This document shows positions 1 to 8,303 of a stretch of 64,000 nt of DNA, piece after piece. The translations under genes and the position numbers were made by a program. Position 1 is the first letter of the stretch. The number at the start of each line of letters is the position of its first letter. Origin of the DNA: an uncultured Bacilli bacterium (lineage in GTDB: Bacteria > Bacillota_I > Bacilli_A > RF39 > UBA660); the NCBI GenBank assembly GCA_934085825.1, contig CAKOHR010000003.1, positions 56,548 to 120,547 of the forward strand, in the 5' to 3' direction. The notes beneath the pieces are model-generated. The model saw nothing but the letters and a program-made list of their open reading frames with translations. It was not told the origin of the DNA and did no database searches.

Positions 1-219
1 TATGTCTTTTAACTCTGGATCATTTTCCATCATTTTAGCTTCTTCAAGGTTATTTTGAGCTTGTTTGTATTTTCTGTAAACAACCACTGTTTCTTCTAAG
101 TCACTTTGTTCTTTAGATAATTCTTTTACTTTATTAAAATCATTTAATATTTCTGGATTGCTTAAGTCATTTGTTAATTCATTGTATTTTGTTTCAATTG
201 CATCTAATCTATTAAACAT
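1..219 (-). CDS. prfA: Peptide chain release factor 1, N-terminal part (cut by window edge)
   Basis: Release factor 1 ends translation at UAA and UAG codons on the ribosome. Only the first 73 codons are inside the window. They read as the helical N-terminal domain of RF1, with the family-typical segment KEQSDLEETVVVYRKYKQAQ followed by an acidic stretch (MMENDPELKD). The start ATG at 217-219 is preceded by a good ribosome binding site (AGGAAG). It lies 42 bp after rpoE with no terminator in between, so it is probably co-transcribed with argS and rpoE. The PGG(G/Q) codon-recognition part is outside the window, so RF1 rather than RF2 is judged from the N-terminal sequence alone. Confidence 0.85.
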   Translation of the reverse strand, partial: MFNRLDAIETKYNELTNDLSNPEILNDFNKVKELSKEQSDLEETVVVYRKYKQAQNNLEEAKMMENDPELKDI

Positions 220-261
220 TTTTATCTTCCTTTCTATGTCGATTAAAATTTTTAGTAGATG

Positions 262-696
262 CTATAAATTACTTTCATCAATGTCATCTACTACGACTAA
301 GTCAGATAAATCATCTTCTGTAACATCTTCTGTTTCATCGTCTTTATCATAGAAAATATCATCTTCATTTTCTGCATTGTCAGCAGAAGTATCTTCATCA
401 TCAACTATTTCTTCTTCATCATCTTCTTCATCAAAAACAAGATCTAATTTATGTCTTGATTGTAAATCCCAATAACCTTTATCAAGCATTATAAATTTTT
501 TATTTATTGACATTTGTTCAAAGAAGTCCATTAATTCTTCATCAACTGTTTCTTCTGGTAATTCTAAAACTTCACATACTTTAGCAAAAATATCATGTAG
601 TTTCATTTTTTTACCACTTTCTTGTAGTATTAGTAAAGCAATATCATCATAACCCATTAGGTCAAGTTCTTCTTTAGGTATTTGCTTTAATTTCAT
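262..696 (-). CDS. rpoE: DNA-directed RNA polymerase delta subunit
   Basis: Delta is a Gram-positive RNA polymerase subunit that speeds enzyme recycling and weakens nonspecific binding. The protein has 144 residues. Residues 1 to about 85 form the HARE-HTH domain seen in RpoE (MKLKQIPKEELDLMGYDDIA, then DKGYWDLQSRHKLDLV). From about residue 88 to the end it is an almost purely acidic, disordered tail rich in Asp and Glu, which is the hallmark of the subunit. It follows argS by 12 bp, the same order as argS-rpoE in Bacillus subtilis. Length and layout are normal for the family. Confidence 0.95.
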   Translation of the reverse strand: MKLKQIPKEELDLMGYDDIALLILQESGKKMKLHDIFAKVCEVLELPEETVDEELMDFFEQMSINKKFIMLDKGYWDLQSRHKLDLVFDEEDDEEEIVDDEDTSADNAENEDDIFYDKDDETEDVTEDDLSDLVVVDDIDESNL

Positions 697-708
697 AAAT
701 CATTCTCC

Positions 709-2319
709 TTACATTTGTTCTGGTGGGATAACCCCGATTAGGTCAAGTGCATTAAATAATGTTTGTTTAACACATCTAATCAAATTTAAATTTTCCAAAG
801 TTTCTTCTTCGTTTTCAGTAAGCACACGATTTTTAGCATAGTATAAATGGAATAAACTTGCTAATTCGTATACATAGTTAGTAATTAAATGTGGCAATTC
901 TTTTATTGCGGCACTTTTTACCACTTCTGGGAATTCATAAACTTTTTCTAAAACATTATATGATGTATCGTCTTTAATTGCAATATATTTTTCACATTTT
1001 TTTACATTTTCTTGTCCTTTTAGTATTGAACAAATTCTAGCATAGGCATAACATACATAAAATACTGGGTTTTCATTAGACTTACTTTTAGCAAGACCTA
1101 GATCGAAATCCATTTGAGTATCTAAACTATATTTTGAAAAATAATATCTGGCTGCATTAACTCCAACTTCATCAATTAATTCTTTTAATGTAACTGATTT
1201 ACCTGTTCTTTTACTCATTTTTACTACTTCGCCATTTTCTACTAGTCTTACTAATTGTAATAATTTAACCTCTAGTTTTTCTGGATTATTTCCTAGAGCT
1301 TTAACACTACTTTTTAAACGTGCTACGTATCCATGATGGTCTGCTCCGAATATGTCTATCATTTTGTCAAAACCACGATTTATCTTATCCATGTGGTAAG
1401 CAATGTCTGGTAAAAAATATGTTGCATCACCATCTTCTTTAATTAAAACATGATCTTTATCATCAAAAAGACTACTGCATTTAAACCATGTTGCACCATC
1501 TTTCTCATAAGTGTAACCATTTTTAGTTAAAATATCCAAAACTTCTTTTAAATCATATTTTTCTGATAGAGCTTTTTCACTAGTTTTAACATCGTATTTA
1601 ATTCTATATTCTTCTAAGTCATCAAATATATGTCCAACCATTTCTTCTGTTCCTATTTTTTTGAAATAATCTAGATCCTTGTCTAAATAAGAGTCTTTAT
1701 GTTCATCATATAACTTTTGTGCTATAGCAATTATTTCTTTACCATAGTAACCATTTTCAGGCATTTCTGCTGGCAGTCCGCATATTTCTTTATAACGTGC
1801 TATAATCGATAAACCTAAATTAGTTATTTGACTTCCTAAATCATTAATGTAATATTCACTTGTTACATCAAATCCGCAAAATCTCATGATTCGAGCAAGA
1901 GAATCACCATAAGCACCTCCACGAGCGTTACCAAGGTGAAGAATACCTGTAGGATTGGCACTAACAAATTCAATATTTATTTTTTTGCCATTACCTATAT
2001 TTGAGCTTCCATATCTTTCTTTTTCATCTAAAACTTTGTTGATATTTTCAAGTAAATAATCTTTTGAAACAAAGAAATTTATAAAACCAGGTGCTTTTAT
2101 TTCAATATTTTTTATACTTGGATTATCAATTTTACTCACTATATCTTCAGCAATAAGCATTGGATTTTTCTTTAAAGTTCTTGCTAATTTCATAGCTGTA
2201 TTAGTTGAAAAATCACCATTTTCTGCTAGAGCTGGTTTAGTTACTTCTATTTCTTCAACATCTTTAATTTCTAAGACTTCTAAAGCCTTTTTAATTTCTT
2301 CTATTAATAATTCTTTCAT
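709..2319 (-). CDS. argS: Arginyl-tRNA synthetase (class I)
   Basis: Charges tRNA-Arg with arginine in the cytoplasm. The protein has 536 residues. The N-terminal domain (about 1-110) is the ArgRS tRNA-binding Add-1 domain. The class I signature is SANPTGILHLGNARGG at about 120-135, with HLGN as the HIGH box, followed by GDSLARI. The KMSKS-type loop is KMSKRTG near residue 370, and the C-terminal all-alpha anticodon domain ends in the family-typical PPEQM. The start codon overlaps the stop of the upstream DUF1934-like gene by 4 bp (ATGA), which indicates translational coupling. RpoE follows. Nothing is missing. Confidence 0.97.
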   Translation of the reverse strand: MKELLIEEIKKALEVLEIKDVEEIEVTKPALAENGDFSTNTAMKLARTLKKNPMLIAEDIVSKIDNPSIKNIEIKAPGFINFFVSKDYLLENINKVLDEKERYGSSNIGNGKKINIEFVSANPTGILHLGNARGGAYGDSLARIMRFCGFDVTSEYYINDLGSQITNLGLSIIARYKEICGLPAEMPENGYYGKEIIAIAQKLYDEHKDSYLDKDLDYFKKIGTEEMVGHIFDDLEEYRIKYDVKTSEKALSEKYDLKEVLDILTKNGYTYEKDGATWFKCSSLFDDKDHVLIKEDGDATYFLPDIAYHMDKINRGFDKMIDIFGADHHGYVARLKSSVKALGNNPEKLEVKLLQLVRLVENGEVVKMSKRTGKSVTLKELIDEVGVNAARYYFSKYSLDTQMDFDLGLAKSKSNENPVFYVCYAYARICSILKGQENVKKCEKYIAIKDDTSYNVLEKVYEFPEVVKSAAIKELPHLITNYVYELASLFHLYYAKNRVLTENEEETLENLNLIRCVKQTLFNALDLIGVIPPEQM

Positions 2320-2648
2320 AAATCCTCTTTTCTCGTAATTTCTATTACCTTTATTTCATCACCTAGTGAATAGGTTAATATTATTTTGTTATTTTTTTCT
2401 TCATATTTAGTATTTATATCGTACTTTAAACTATTACTATCAAATATTACTGTTAATAAGTTGTTATTAAAATCAACTCTAAATATATCTTCCGGACTTC
2501 GTCGTTCATAAATTCTATTCATACGATCTATTACATGAGTGCCATATTCATCTACATAATAGATTATATTATTTTCAAGTTTAGCATCTTTATCCACTTC
2601 GTCGATTATTACTTCTGAACCATTTTTAAGTTTCCAATCAATTTTCAT
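2316..2648 (-). CDS. DUF1934/YwiB-like small beta-barrel protein
   Basis: A 110-residue soluble protein rich in predicted beta strands (for example KIILTYSLGDEIKVIEIT near the C-terminus). I do not recognise it firmly from sequence. In Bacillus subtilis the gene just before argS-rpoE encodes YwiB, a DUF1934 calycin-like barrel, and the strand pattern and position fit a shortened member of that family. The role of the family is not established. Start ATG at 2646-2648 follows a strong RBS (AGAGGTGA). It overlaps argS by 4 bp and is the first gene of the DUF1934-argS-rpoE unit. Confidence 0.55.
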   Translation of the reverse strand: MKIDWKLKNGSEVIIDEVDKDAKLENNIIYYVDEYGTHVIDRMNRIYERRSPEDIFRVDFNNNLLTVIFDSNSLKYDINTKYEEKNNKIILTYSLGDEIKVIEITRKEDL

Positions 2649-2675
2649 GGTTAGTCACCTCTTTTTTTCTTCCAT

Positions 2676-2681
2676 ATTATA
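2676..2681 (-). promoter_or_regulatory. Extended -10 promoter element for the DUF1934-argS-rpoE unit
   Basis: On the minus strand the sequence TGTTATAAT (TGn plus TATAAT) lies 27 bp before the DUF1934-like start codon. No good -35 hexamer is found 16-18 bp upstream, which is usual for extended -10 promoters. Assignment is by motif only. Confidence 0.5.
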
Positions 2682-2734
2682 ACAAACTTTATATTAAATG
2701 TATAGCAAAATTAAATATTTTTTTCAAATCAAAA

Positions 2735-2775
2735 AAGGCTGTTACAAAATTAGTTGTTTAATTAGTAATAGCCTT
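2735..2775 (-). terminator. Rho-independent terminator after the Rpn-type pseudogene
   Basis: An 11-bp stem (AAGGCTGTTAC paired with GTAATAGCCTT, one G-U) with a 19-nt AT-rich loop. On the minus strand the 3' arm runs straight into six T residues. It ends the transcript of the broken Rpn-type gene and isolates the argS operon from it. Confidence 0.7.
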
Positions 2776-2779
2776 AACA

Positions 2780-3656
2780 TTATTTTATAATTTCTAGATT
2801 TTCTTCAGTTAACCAAGTTGCCTTAATTATCATATCTATTGGCTAATTTTCATTAGGCATAATAATTGCAACTTTAACTGCATCTATGTCATAACCTTTA
2901 GCATAAGCTTCATTAACTGAATTTTTATAGTCAATGTATCTTTTGGTATTTCTAACTAGCATTTCATCTTCTTCTGCTGTAAAGACCATAAACAAAAGCA
3001 GCATCACTATTTAATCTTTTCAAATTATCGACACTATTCTTAATAATAGCACTATTCATTTTTTTGGAATACTTTTCTAATTCTTCTTCATCTTTTATGC
3101 CTATCATAGTTAAAATAGGTGATTTTTTAACGCTTTCTATGTCATTATCATACCAAAACTTTGCAAACTTTTCAACATTAATTTCATAATATTTGAACCT
3201 TGAATCAAGTTCTTCATCGTGGCTTTTATCATATATGGTGTAACACTTTATTAATGGTGTATCCTTCCTTATATTATAACTCAATGAAATATGTATAAAT
3301 TCTGATTCAATATCATATTTTTCTCCGGCGATGGTATATTGACTACAGAAAGAAAAATAATAATTCATGTTTCTAATTTTATCTTCTTCATTATAAGTAG
3401 AATTAAGTTCTAGATTAATTTTTCGTTTCCCAGCTTCAAGAAGTAAATCAACTCTTTTATACCTTTCTTTTTTTCTACGAGCATTTAATTCAACGGGAAT
3501 AAACTTTATTATTCTATCAACTTTAGTTTCTAAACATTCGCTTAGAAGCATACATAATAAATCTATTTTTTTCTTATCTTCTCCGACGAATATAGCCTTA
3601 AACATTTTATCATAATTAAATCCATAAAATGTTTTTTCTTCAGTTTCATTTAACAT
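2780..3656 (-). pseudogene. Rpn/PDDEXK_2-type nuclease (transposase-like), frameshifted and with a nonsense codon
   Basis: The intact part (2964-3656, 230 residues) looks like a PD-(D/E)XK family transposase or Rpn recombination-promoting nuclease: an N-terminal NYDKMFKAIF segment, then KRVDLLLEAGKRKINLELN (candidate D...ExN/K core), then YYFSFCSQYTIAGEKYD. Near 2980 the frame shifts by one base: the reading frame ends in YSRRR-stop, whereas the next frame continues as AEEDEMLVRNTKRYIDYK and on to EEITK-like residues ending at a stop at 2780-2782. That second stretch also has an in-frame TAG at 2843-2845. Two independent lesions make this a pseudogene. Such genes often occur in several copies per genome. 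The catalytic lysine appears replaced by asparagine, so the parent may already have been inactive. Confidence 0.75.
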
Positions 3657-3930
3657 AAAATTTTCCTCCTTTGTTTAAGGTTCTATTCTAAGTTCATTAT
3701 ACAAAAATAGTCAAGAAAAATCGGTCGACATAGTTCGACGATTATTTTAAAAATACTGGTTTTAGCTAGATTTTATGGATGATTTCATGTCGAAAACTAA
3801 ATAAAACTTTTTATGAATATTTTATTAGTAATGTTTTTAGAATAAGTTATACAAAAGAAAAATAAATAATAAAACTATACTTTGCATATTTTTGTGATAT
3901 TATTTCCATACTAGCATATAGGTGATAACT

Positions 3931-5889
3931 TTGAGAACAATGAGATTTTTAGTAAAATCATTTATTTTTATGTTTATATGCTTAGTTGTTGCAATAGTAG
4001 GACTTTATATATATGCTTATTTAAGTCCTAAACTGGATTTAAAAACTAGTGGAAGTTTATATTTATATGATAATCAGAATGAACTCTTATATCAAGGATC
4101 AAGAAGTAATGAATGGGCTAATTTAGAAGATATAAGTACCGATTTAATAAATGCAGTTATTGCTGTTGAAGATAAAAACTTTTATTATCATCATGGATTT
4201 GATTATCTAAGAATTGCAAAAGCAATGCTTACTAACATAAAGAAAAAATCTATTGTTCAGGGGGCTTCAACAATTTCTCAACAATATATTAAAAATTTAT
4301 ATTTGGATTTTGATAAAACATGGAAAAGAAAAATTGAAGAAGCTTTTTTAACCTTAGAACTTGAGGTACATTATGATAAACAAGATATTTTGGAGGGATA
4401 TTTAAATACAATTAATTATGGGCAAGGAAATCTGGGAATTGTAAATGCTGCAAGTTATTACTTTAATAAAAAGCCTAAAGATTTAACTTTGGAAGAAGCT
4501 ATTGTACTTGCAGGAATACCTAAAAATCCTGCAGGTTATAATCCTGTTACTAATTATGATGCTGCTATTAATAGAGCAAAAGTAGTTGCTAAGTCCATGT
4601 TTAGTAATGGATATATTAATGAAGATACATATAATAATTTGTTTAAAGAAAAATTGGAAATATTTGGACAATCTAAGAAAAATAATTTACAAATGATAAT
4701 GTATTATCAGGAAGCTGTGTTAGAAGAACTTAATTCAATAAAAGAAGTTCCTGCTTCTTTAGTTAATGCGGGAGGTTTAAAAATATATACGACTTTGGAT
4801 TTAAATGAACAAACTAATCTAGAAAATAATATTCTTCAAAATAAGTCAAATGATAATGTGCAAGTTGCAAGTGTTATTGTGGATCCTAAATCTGGTGCTG
4901 TTAAAGCTTTAACTGGTGGTATGAATTATGCTAAAAGTCAATATAATAGAGCTTTAAAGAGTAAAAGGCAAGTTGGATCTACTATGAAACCTTTTCTTTA
5001 TTATGCTGCACTAGAAAATAATATGACAATGTCAAGTTCATTTAGAAGTGAAGAAACTACATTTCATTTAGCAAATGGTAAAACATACTCGCCTCAAAAT
5101 GCTGGAAATATCTATGCTAGTAAAGAAATAACTATGGCTGCTGCTATAGCTTTATCAGATAATATTTATGCAGTTAAAACTAATTTATTTTTAGGTACTG
5201 ATAAAATGATTGATGTTGCGAAAAGAACCGGTATTAAAACTGATTTAGATGAGGTTGCTTCTCTTCCTCTTGGTACAAGTGAAATAAATATTTTGGATTA
5301 TGCTACTGGCTATACTACATTTGCTTCTGGAGGTTATGAAAAAGATTTATACTTTATTGAAAGAATTGAAGATTTAAATGGCAATGTTTTATATAAACAT
5401 GAAGATAAAAATACTTTGGTTATTAATCCAAATTATACATATATTTTAAATGAAATGATGACTTCTACAACTAATAGTGCTTATGTTGATTATACAACCC
5501 CTACGGCACTTAATATTGCAAGTAATCTGACACACAAATATGCACTCAAAACAGGGTCAACAAATACTGATTATTGGATTGTTGGATATAATCCAGATAG
5601 ACTTATGATGATGTGGATGGGATATGATGATAATAAAAATGTAGATGGTAGTATTAGAAATAGTGCTAAGAAAATATGGGCCGATACGATTGAAAATTCT
5701 TTAAAAGATATGGGTGATAACTGGTATGAGACACCCAAAAATGTTGTGGCAATCCCCTTAGATGCTGTTACTGGTAAGCCAACAAATGATGTTAATAAAG
5801 CTACATTGTATTATTATGTCAAAGGTACAGAACCTGGGGTTACAAATGAACAATATGTTATAAAAGAAGAAACTTCCGATGAAGACTAG
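3931..5889 (+). CDS. Class A penicillin-binding protein (glycosyltransferase/transpeptidase)
   Basis: Polymerises lipid II and cross-links peptidoglycan at the outer face of the membrane. A short cytoplasmic tail is followed by one membrane helix (about 5-30). The glycosyltransferase domain contains AVEDKNFYYHHGFD (catalytic Glu), QGASTISQQYIKNLYL and KRKIEEAF. The transpeptidase domain has all three motifs: STMK (serine nucleophile, in GSTMKPFLYY), SDN (in ALSDNIYAVKT) and KTG (in ALKTGSTNTDYW). About 652 residues. I chose the TTG at 3931 because AGGTGAT lies just upstream, a start pattern used elsewhere here; an in-frame ATG at 3940 is possible. It runs against the local minus-strand trend. 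PBP1A/PBP1 subtype is not decided. Confidence 0.93.
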   Translation: MRTMRFLVKSFIFMFICLVVAIVGLYIYAYLSPKLDLKTSGSLYLYDNQNELLYQGSRSNEWANLEDISTDLINAVIAVEDKNFYYHHGFDYLRIAKAMLTNIKKKSIVQGASTISQQYIKNLYLDFDKTWKRKIEEAFLTLELEVHYDKQDILEGYLNTINYGQGNLGIVNAASYYFNKKPKDLTLEEAIVLAGIPKNPAGYNPVTNYDAAINRAKVVAKSMFSNGYINEDTYNNLFKEKLEIFGQSKKNNLQMIMYYQEAVLEELNSIKEVPASLVNAGGLKIYTTLDLNEQTNLENNILQNKSNDNVQVASVIVDPKSGAVKALTGGMNYAKSQYNRALKSKRQVGSTMKPFLYYAALENNMTMSSSFRSEETTFHLANGKTYSPQNAGNIYASKEITMAAAIALSDNIYAVKTNLFLGTDKMIDVAKRTGIKTDLDEVASLPLGTSEINILDYATGYTTFASGGYEKDLYFIERIEDLNGNVLYKHEDKNTLVINPNYTYILNEMMTSTTNSAYVDYTTPTALNIASNLTHKYALKTGSTNTDYWIVGYNPDRLMMMWMGYDDNKNVDGSIRNSAKKIWADTIENSLKDMGDNWYETPKNVVAIPLDAVTGKPTNDVNKATLYYYVKGTEPGVTNEQYVIKEETSDED

Positions 5890-5932
5890 ATATTTTAATT
5901 TTAATATAATATAATTAACTTAGGTGGTATGC

Positions 5933-6256
5933 ATGTATAATTATGCTTTTAAAGAGAATGGAGAACAAGTTTTAAGTGAAGCTGCTGATGTTATTATTAG
6001 ATTTAGTAGTAAAAATATATTAGTTAATATTTTGTTAACAAATAAAAATATATTAGTTTTTTATGATTCTGATAAAGGTAATATACTTAAAGGCAGAGGT
6101 ATACAAATTATGCCTCAGTATGAAATACTTTTTAAAGTAGATCTTGGTAATATGGATTACAAGATTGTTAACGAAGATACAATTTTAAATTTTAATAATA
6201 ATTCTATTATATTTTATAACTTCAATATAACTGATTTTATAGAAAAAGATGGCTAA
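5933..6256 (+). CDS. Small protein of unknown function downstream of the PBP
   Basis: A 107-residue soluble protein that I do not recognise. It has alternating strands (VNILLTNKNILVFYD; YEILFKVDLGN; NSIIFYNFNITDFI) that could form a PH-like or GRAM-like barrel, but that is only an impression. No signal peptide or membrane segment. The start ATG at 5933 has AGGTGG 5 bp upstream. It follows the PBP gene by 43 bp and is probably co-transcribed. It ends 4 bp before the convergent noc stop, with no room for a separate terminator. Confidence 0.65.
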   Translation: MYNYAFKENGEQVLSEAADVIIRFSSKNILVNILLTNKNILVFYDSDKGNILKGRGIQIMPQYEILFKVDLGNMDYKIVNEDTILNFNNNSIIFYNFNITDFIEKDG

Positions 6257-6260
6257 TATT

Positions 6261-7430
6261 TTAGTCACCTTTTTTGATTTTTATATTAATGTGGTATTCT
6301 GTAGGTAAGTTCATTTCTTCAACTACTACTTTATCACTATCTAAATGTAAATTTCTAATTGTTTTTATTACTTCGTTTAAGTAATTACTATTACTACTTT
6401 CTACTTTATTATCTGTAGTTGGAATAAAGAAGTCATCAAGCATTTCAATATTGTCTGTTTGATTTATTAAATTTTCTGCTTGTGGTTTTGGTTCTATTTT
6501 TGGCATTTCAAATGTTGGGGTTATTTCTTCAACATCCATGTTAGCTGCAGTATCTTCAAGAAAATTAAAAAACTTGTTCGGCATTTTTTCTGGATTTGAA
6601 AAGAATGTATCTGATGTAGTGCTTGGAACTTCTTTGATCTTTGATGCAGGTTTTGTAAAATTATTAATATCCTTTAAATCTGAAACATTTGAAAATATAT
6701 CTTCTATGTTTGATAAATTCTCTTTTGGTGGTACTGTATTTATTGGTTCCGGTGTACCTGTTTGTTTAATTCCTGTAACAGGTGTGTTTGCTATAGATTC
6801 CTCATTTTGAATACTTTTTTTGTCTAAATTTTTTATCTCATCTTCAAGCTGTTTAACTGTTAATCTTTCATTTATCACTTTATTTAACAACTCCCTTTGT
6901 TTTTCATGAGTAGGAACTTTAAGTAAAGTTCTTGCATGTCTTTCTGATATTTTTTCTGCTAGAACTGCTTCTTGTACAGCTTCATCTAATGTTAATAAAC
7001 GTAATTTATTAGATATGGCTGATTGAGATAATCCCATCTTTCTAGCTAATTCTTCTTGAGTCATATATCCTTTATCCAATAAAGCTTGATAAGAACGTGC
7101 TTCTTCAATAGATGTTAAATCTTTTCTTTGGATGTTTTCTACGATTGCTACTTCTGCAGATGCATTGTCATCTAAATTAGATATGACTGCTGGAACAGAT
7201 ATAAGACCTGCCATTTTTGCTGCTTTAAACCTTCTTTCACCTGCTACTATTTCATATTTGTCATTTTTTCTCCTTAAAACAAGTGGTTGTATTATGCCAT
7301 GTTGTTTTATTGAAGATGCTAAATCAGAAAGTGAGGAATCATCAAAAGATAACCGTGGTTGAAAACGGTTAGGAATTATGTCCTCGATTGGAACTTGTAA
7401 TACTTGATTTTCCATTTGTATGTTATTCAC
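6261..7430 (-). CDS. noc: ParB/Noc-family CTP-dependent DNA-binding protein, probably nucleoid occlusion factor Noc
   Basis: ParB/Noc proteins load at palindromic sites and spread as CTP-driven clamps; Noc stops septum assembly over the nucleoid. About 389 residues. Visible: N-terminal domain with IIPNRFQPR (18-26), CTP-binding box GERRFKA (64-70), ENIQR (98-102), then a helix-turn-helix (about 125-170). At the four positions that separate ParB (R,T,A,G) from Noc (Q,K,K,R), this protein has Q136, K142, T147, R164: three of four Noc-type. It sits next to rsmG as noc does in Bacillus, with no soj/spo0J beside it. A long acidic linker (about 200-340) leads to a C-terminal dimerisation domain. 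The N-terminal amphipathic membrane helix of Bacillus Noc is missing. Start GTG at 7430 is chosen because AAAGGG is 9 bp upstream. Confidence 0.8.
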   Translation of the reverse strand: MNNIQMENQVLQVPIEDIIPNRFQPRLSFDDSSLSDLASSIKQHGIIQPLVLRRKNDKYEIVAGERRFKAAKMAGLISVPAVISNLDDNASAEVAIVENIQRKDLTSIEEARSYQALLDKGYMTQEELARKMGLSQSAISNKLRLLTLDEAVQEAVLAEKISERHARTLLKVPTHEKQRELLNKVINERLTVKQLEDEIKNLDKKSIQNEESIANTPVTGIKQTGTPEPINTVPPKENLSNIEDIFSNVSDLKDINNFTKPASKIKEVPSTTSDTFFSNPEKMPNKFFNFLEDTAANMDVEEITPTFEMPKIEPKPQAENLINQTDNIEMLDDFFIPTTDNKVESSNSNYLNEVIKTIRNLHLDSDKVVVEEMNLPTEYHINIKIKKGD

Positions 7431-7455
7431 ATTAATCAACCCTTTATCATTTATA

Positions 7456-7484
7456 ATGATACATTATTTATTAAATTTTTGCAA
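7456..7484 (-). promoter_or_regulatory. SigmaA-type promoter of noc
   Basis: On the minus strand: -35 TTGCAA at 7479-7484, a 17-bp spacer, -10 TATCAT at 7456-7461, about 26 bp before the chosen GTG start. With the terminator behind rsmG this makes noc its own transcription unit. Confidence 0.7.
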
Positions 7485-7544
7485 GTCATTTTTATCTTTT
7501 ATATTTTGTAATTTATGTTTTTTATAAACAAAACGCGTAATAAT

Positions 7545-7586
7545 AAAGAAAAAACGTGAAGCTTTATTTCTGTAGCTTTACACGTT
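7545..7586 (-). terminator. Terminator behind rsmG
   Basis: Hairpin with arms AACGTG-(TA)-AAGCT and AGCTT-CACGTT (small bulge), followed on the minus strand by TTTTTTCTTT. It ends the mnmE-mnmG-rsmG transcript before noc. Confidence 0.75.
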
Positions 7587-7592
7587 ATAATT

Positions 7593-8303
7593 TCAATTTT
7601 TATATGGTTTCTTTATTATTTTTTCATATGGTCTTAACTCGTTTAATGTTGTTTCTTTAATTTTTTTAATTTTTATAATATTCCTTATGCCAGCTTCCTC
7701 AGATAGTGAAAATGTTTTTATTTCTTCAATTTCTCCGTGCATTTTTGTAATTGCTAAATTGCTGTTTTCTATTTCTTCAGTGTTACTACCCTTCATAGCT
7801 ATAAAATATTTATCTTTTTTAACTAATGGCATGGCAAGTTCTGTTAAAACTGGCATGTTGGTAACTGCTCTAGCTGTAACAACATCATAGTAATTTAACC
7901 TTTCATTTCTGTGGGATTCTACTCTTGCGTTAATAAGTTCTAGGTTATCAACATAAATTTTATCTTTTAGCTCTGTTAAAAACTTTATTTTTTTATTGTT
8001 GCTATCTAATAAGGTTACCTTTAAACTTGGAAAAAATATCTTTATTACCATACCAGGAAAACCAGCACCTGTTCCAAAATCTAATAGATTTTTACATGTT
8101 TTTAAATCTATTACTTTTGTAAGTGTTAAACTGTCATAAAAATGTTTTAAATATATACCTTCAATATCTGTTATTGCTGTTAAATTTGTGTGTTCGTTAT
8201 ATTCTTTTAAAAAACTTGCATAAATTTCCAATTGCTTTAACTTTTCGCTAGTTATTTCAATACCTAAATCTTTCACTTTTTCAATAAATTCATTAATTTT
8301 CAT
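7593..8303 (-). CDS. rsmG: 16S rRNA (guanine-527-N7)-methyltransferase RsmG
   Basis: Methylates G527 of 16S rRNA using S-adenosylmethionine. The protein has 236 residues, normal for the family. The Rossmann-fold SAM site reads LLDFGTGAGFPGMVIKI, followed by the acidic strand end VTLLDSNNKK, and VTARAV further on. N-terminal helices include YNEHTNLTAITDIEGIYLKHFYDSL, typical of RsmG. The start codon overlaps the end of mnmG by 11 bp, as expected in the conserved mnmE-mnmG-rsmG operon. Confidence 0.97.
   Translation of the reverse strand: MKINEFIEKVKDLGIEITSEKLKQLEIYASFLKEYNEHTNLTAITDIEGIYLKHFYDSLTLTKVIDLKTCKNLLDFGTGAGFPGMVIKIFFPSLKVTLLDSNNKKIKFLTELKDKIYVDNLELINARVESHRNERLNYYDVVTARAVTNMPVLTELAMPLVKKDKYFIAMKGSNTEEIENSNLAITKMHGEIEEIKTFSLSEEAGIRNIIKIKKIKETTLNELRPYEKIIKKPYKN

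Noticed and set aside
31..352. Plus-strand frame at 158-352 as a membrane protein
   Set aside because: It lies antisense to prfA and the acidic tail of rpoE, which gives an artificial Ser-rich translation.
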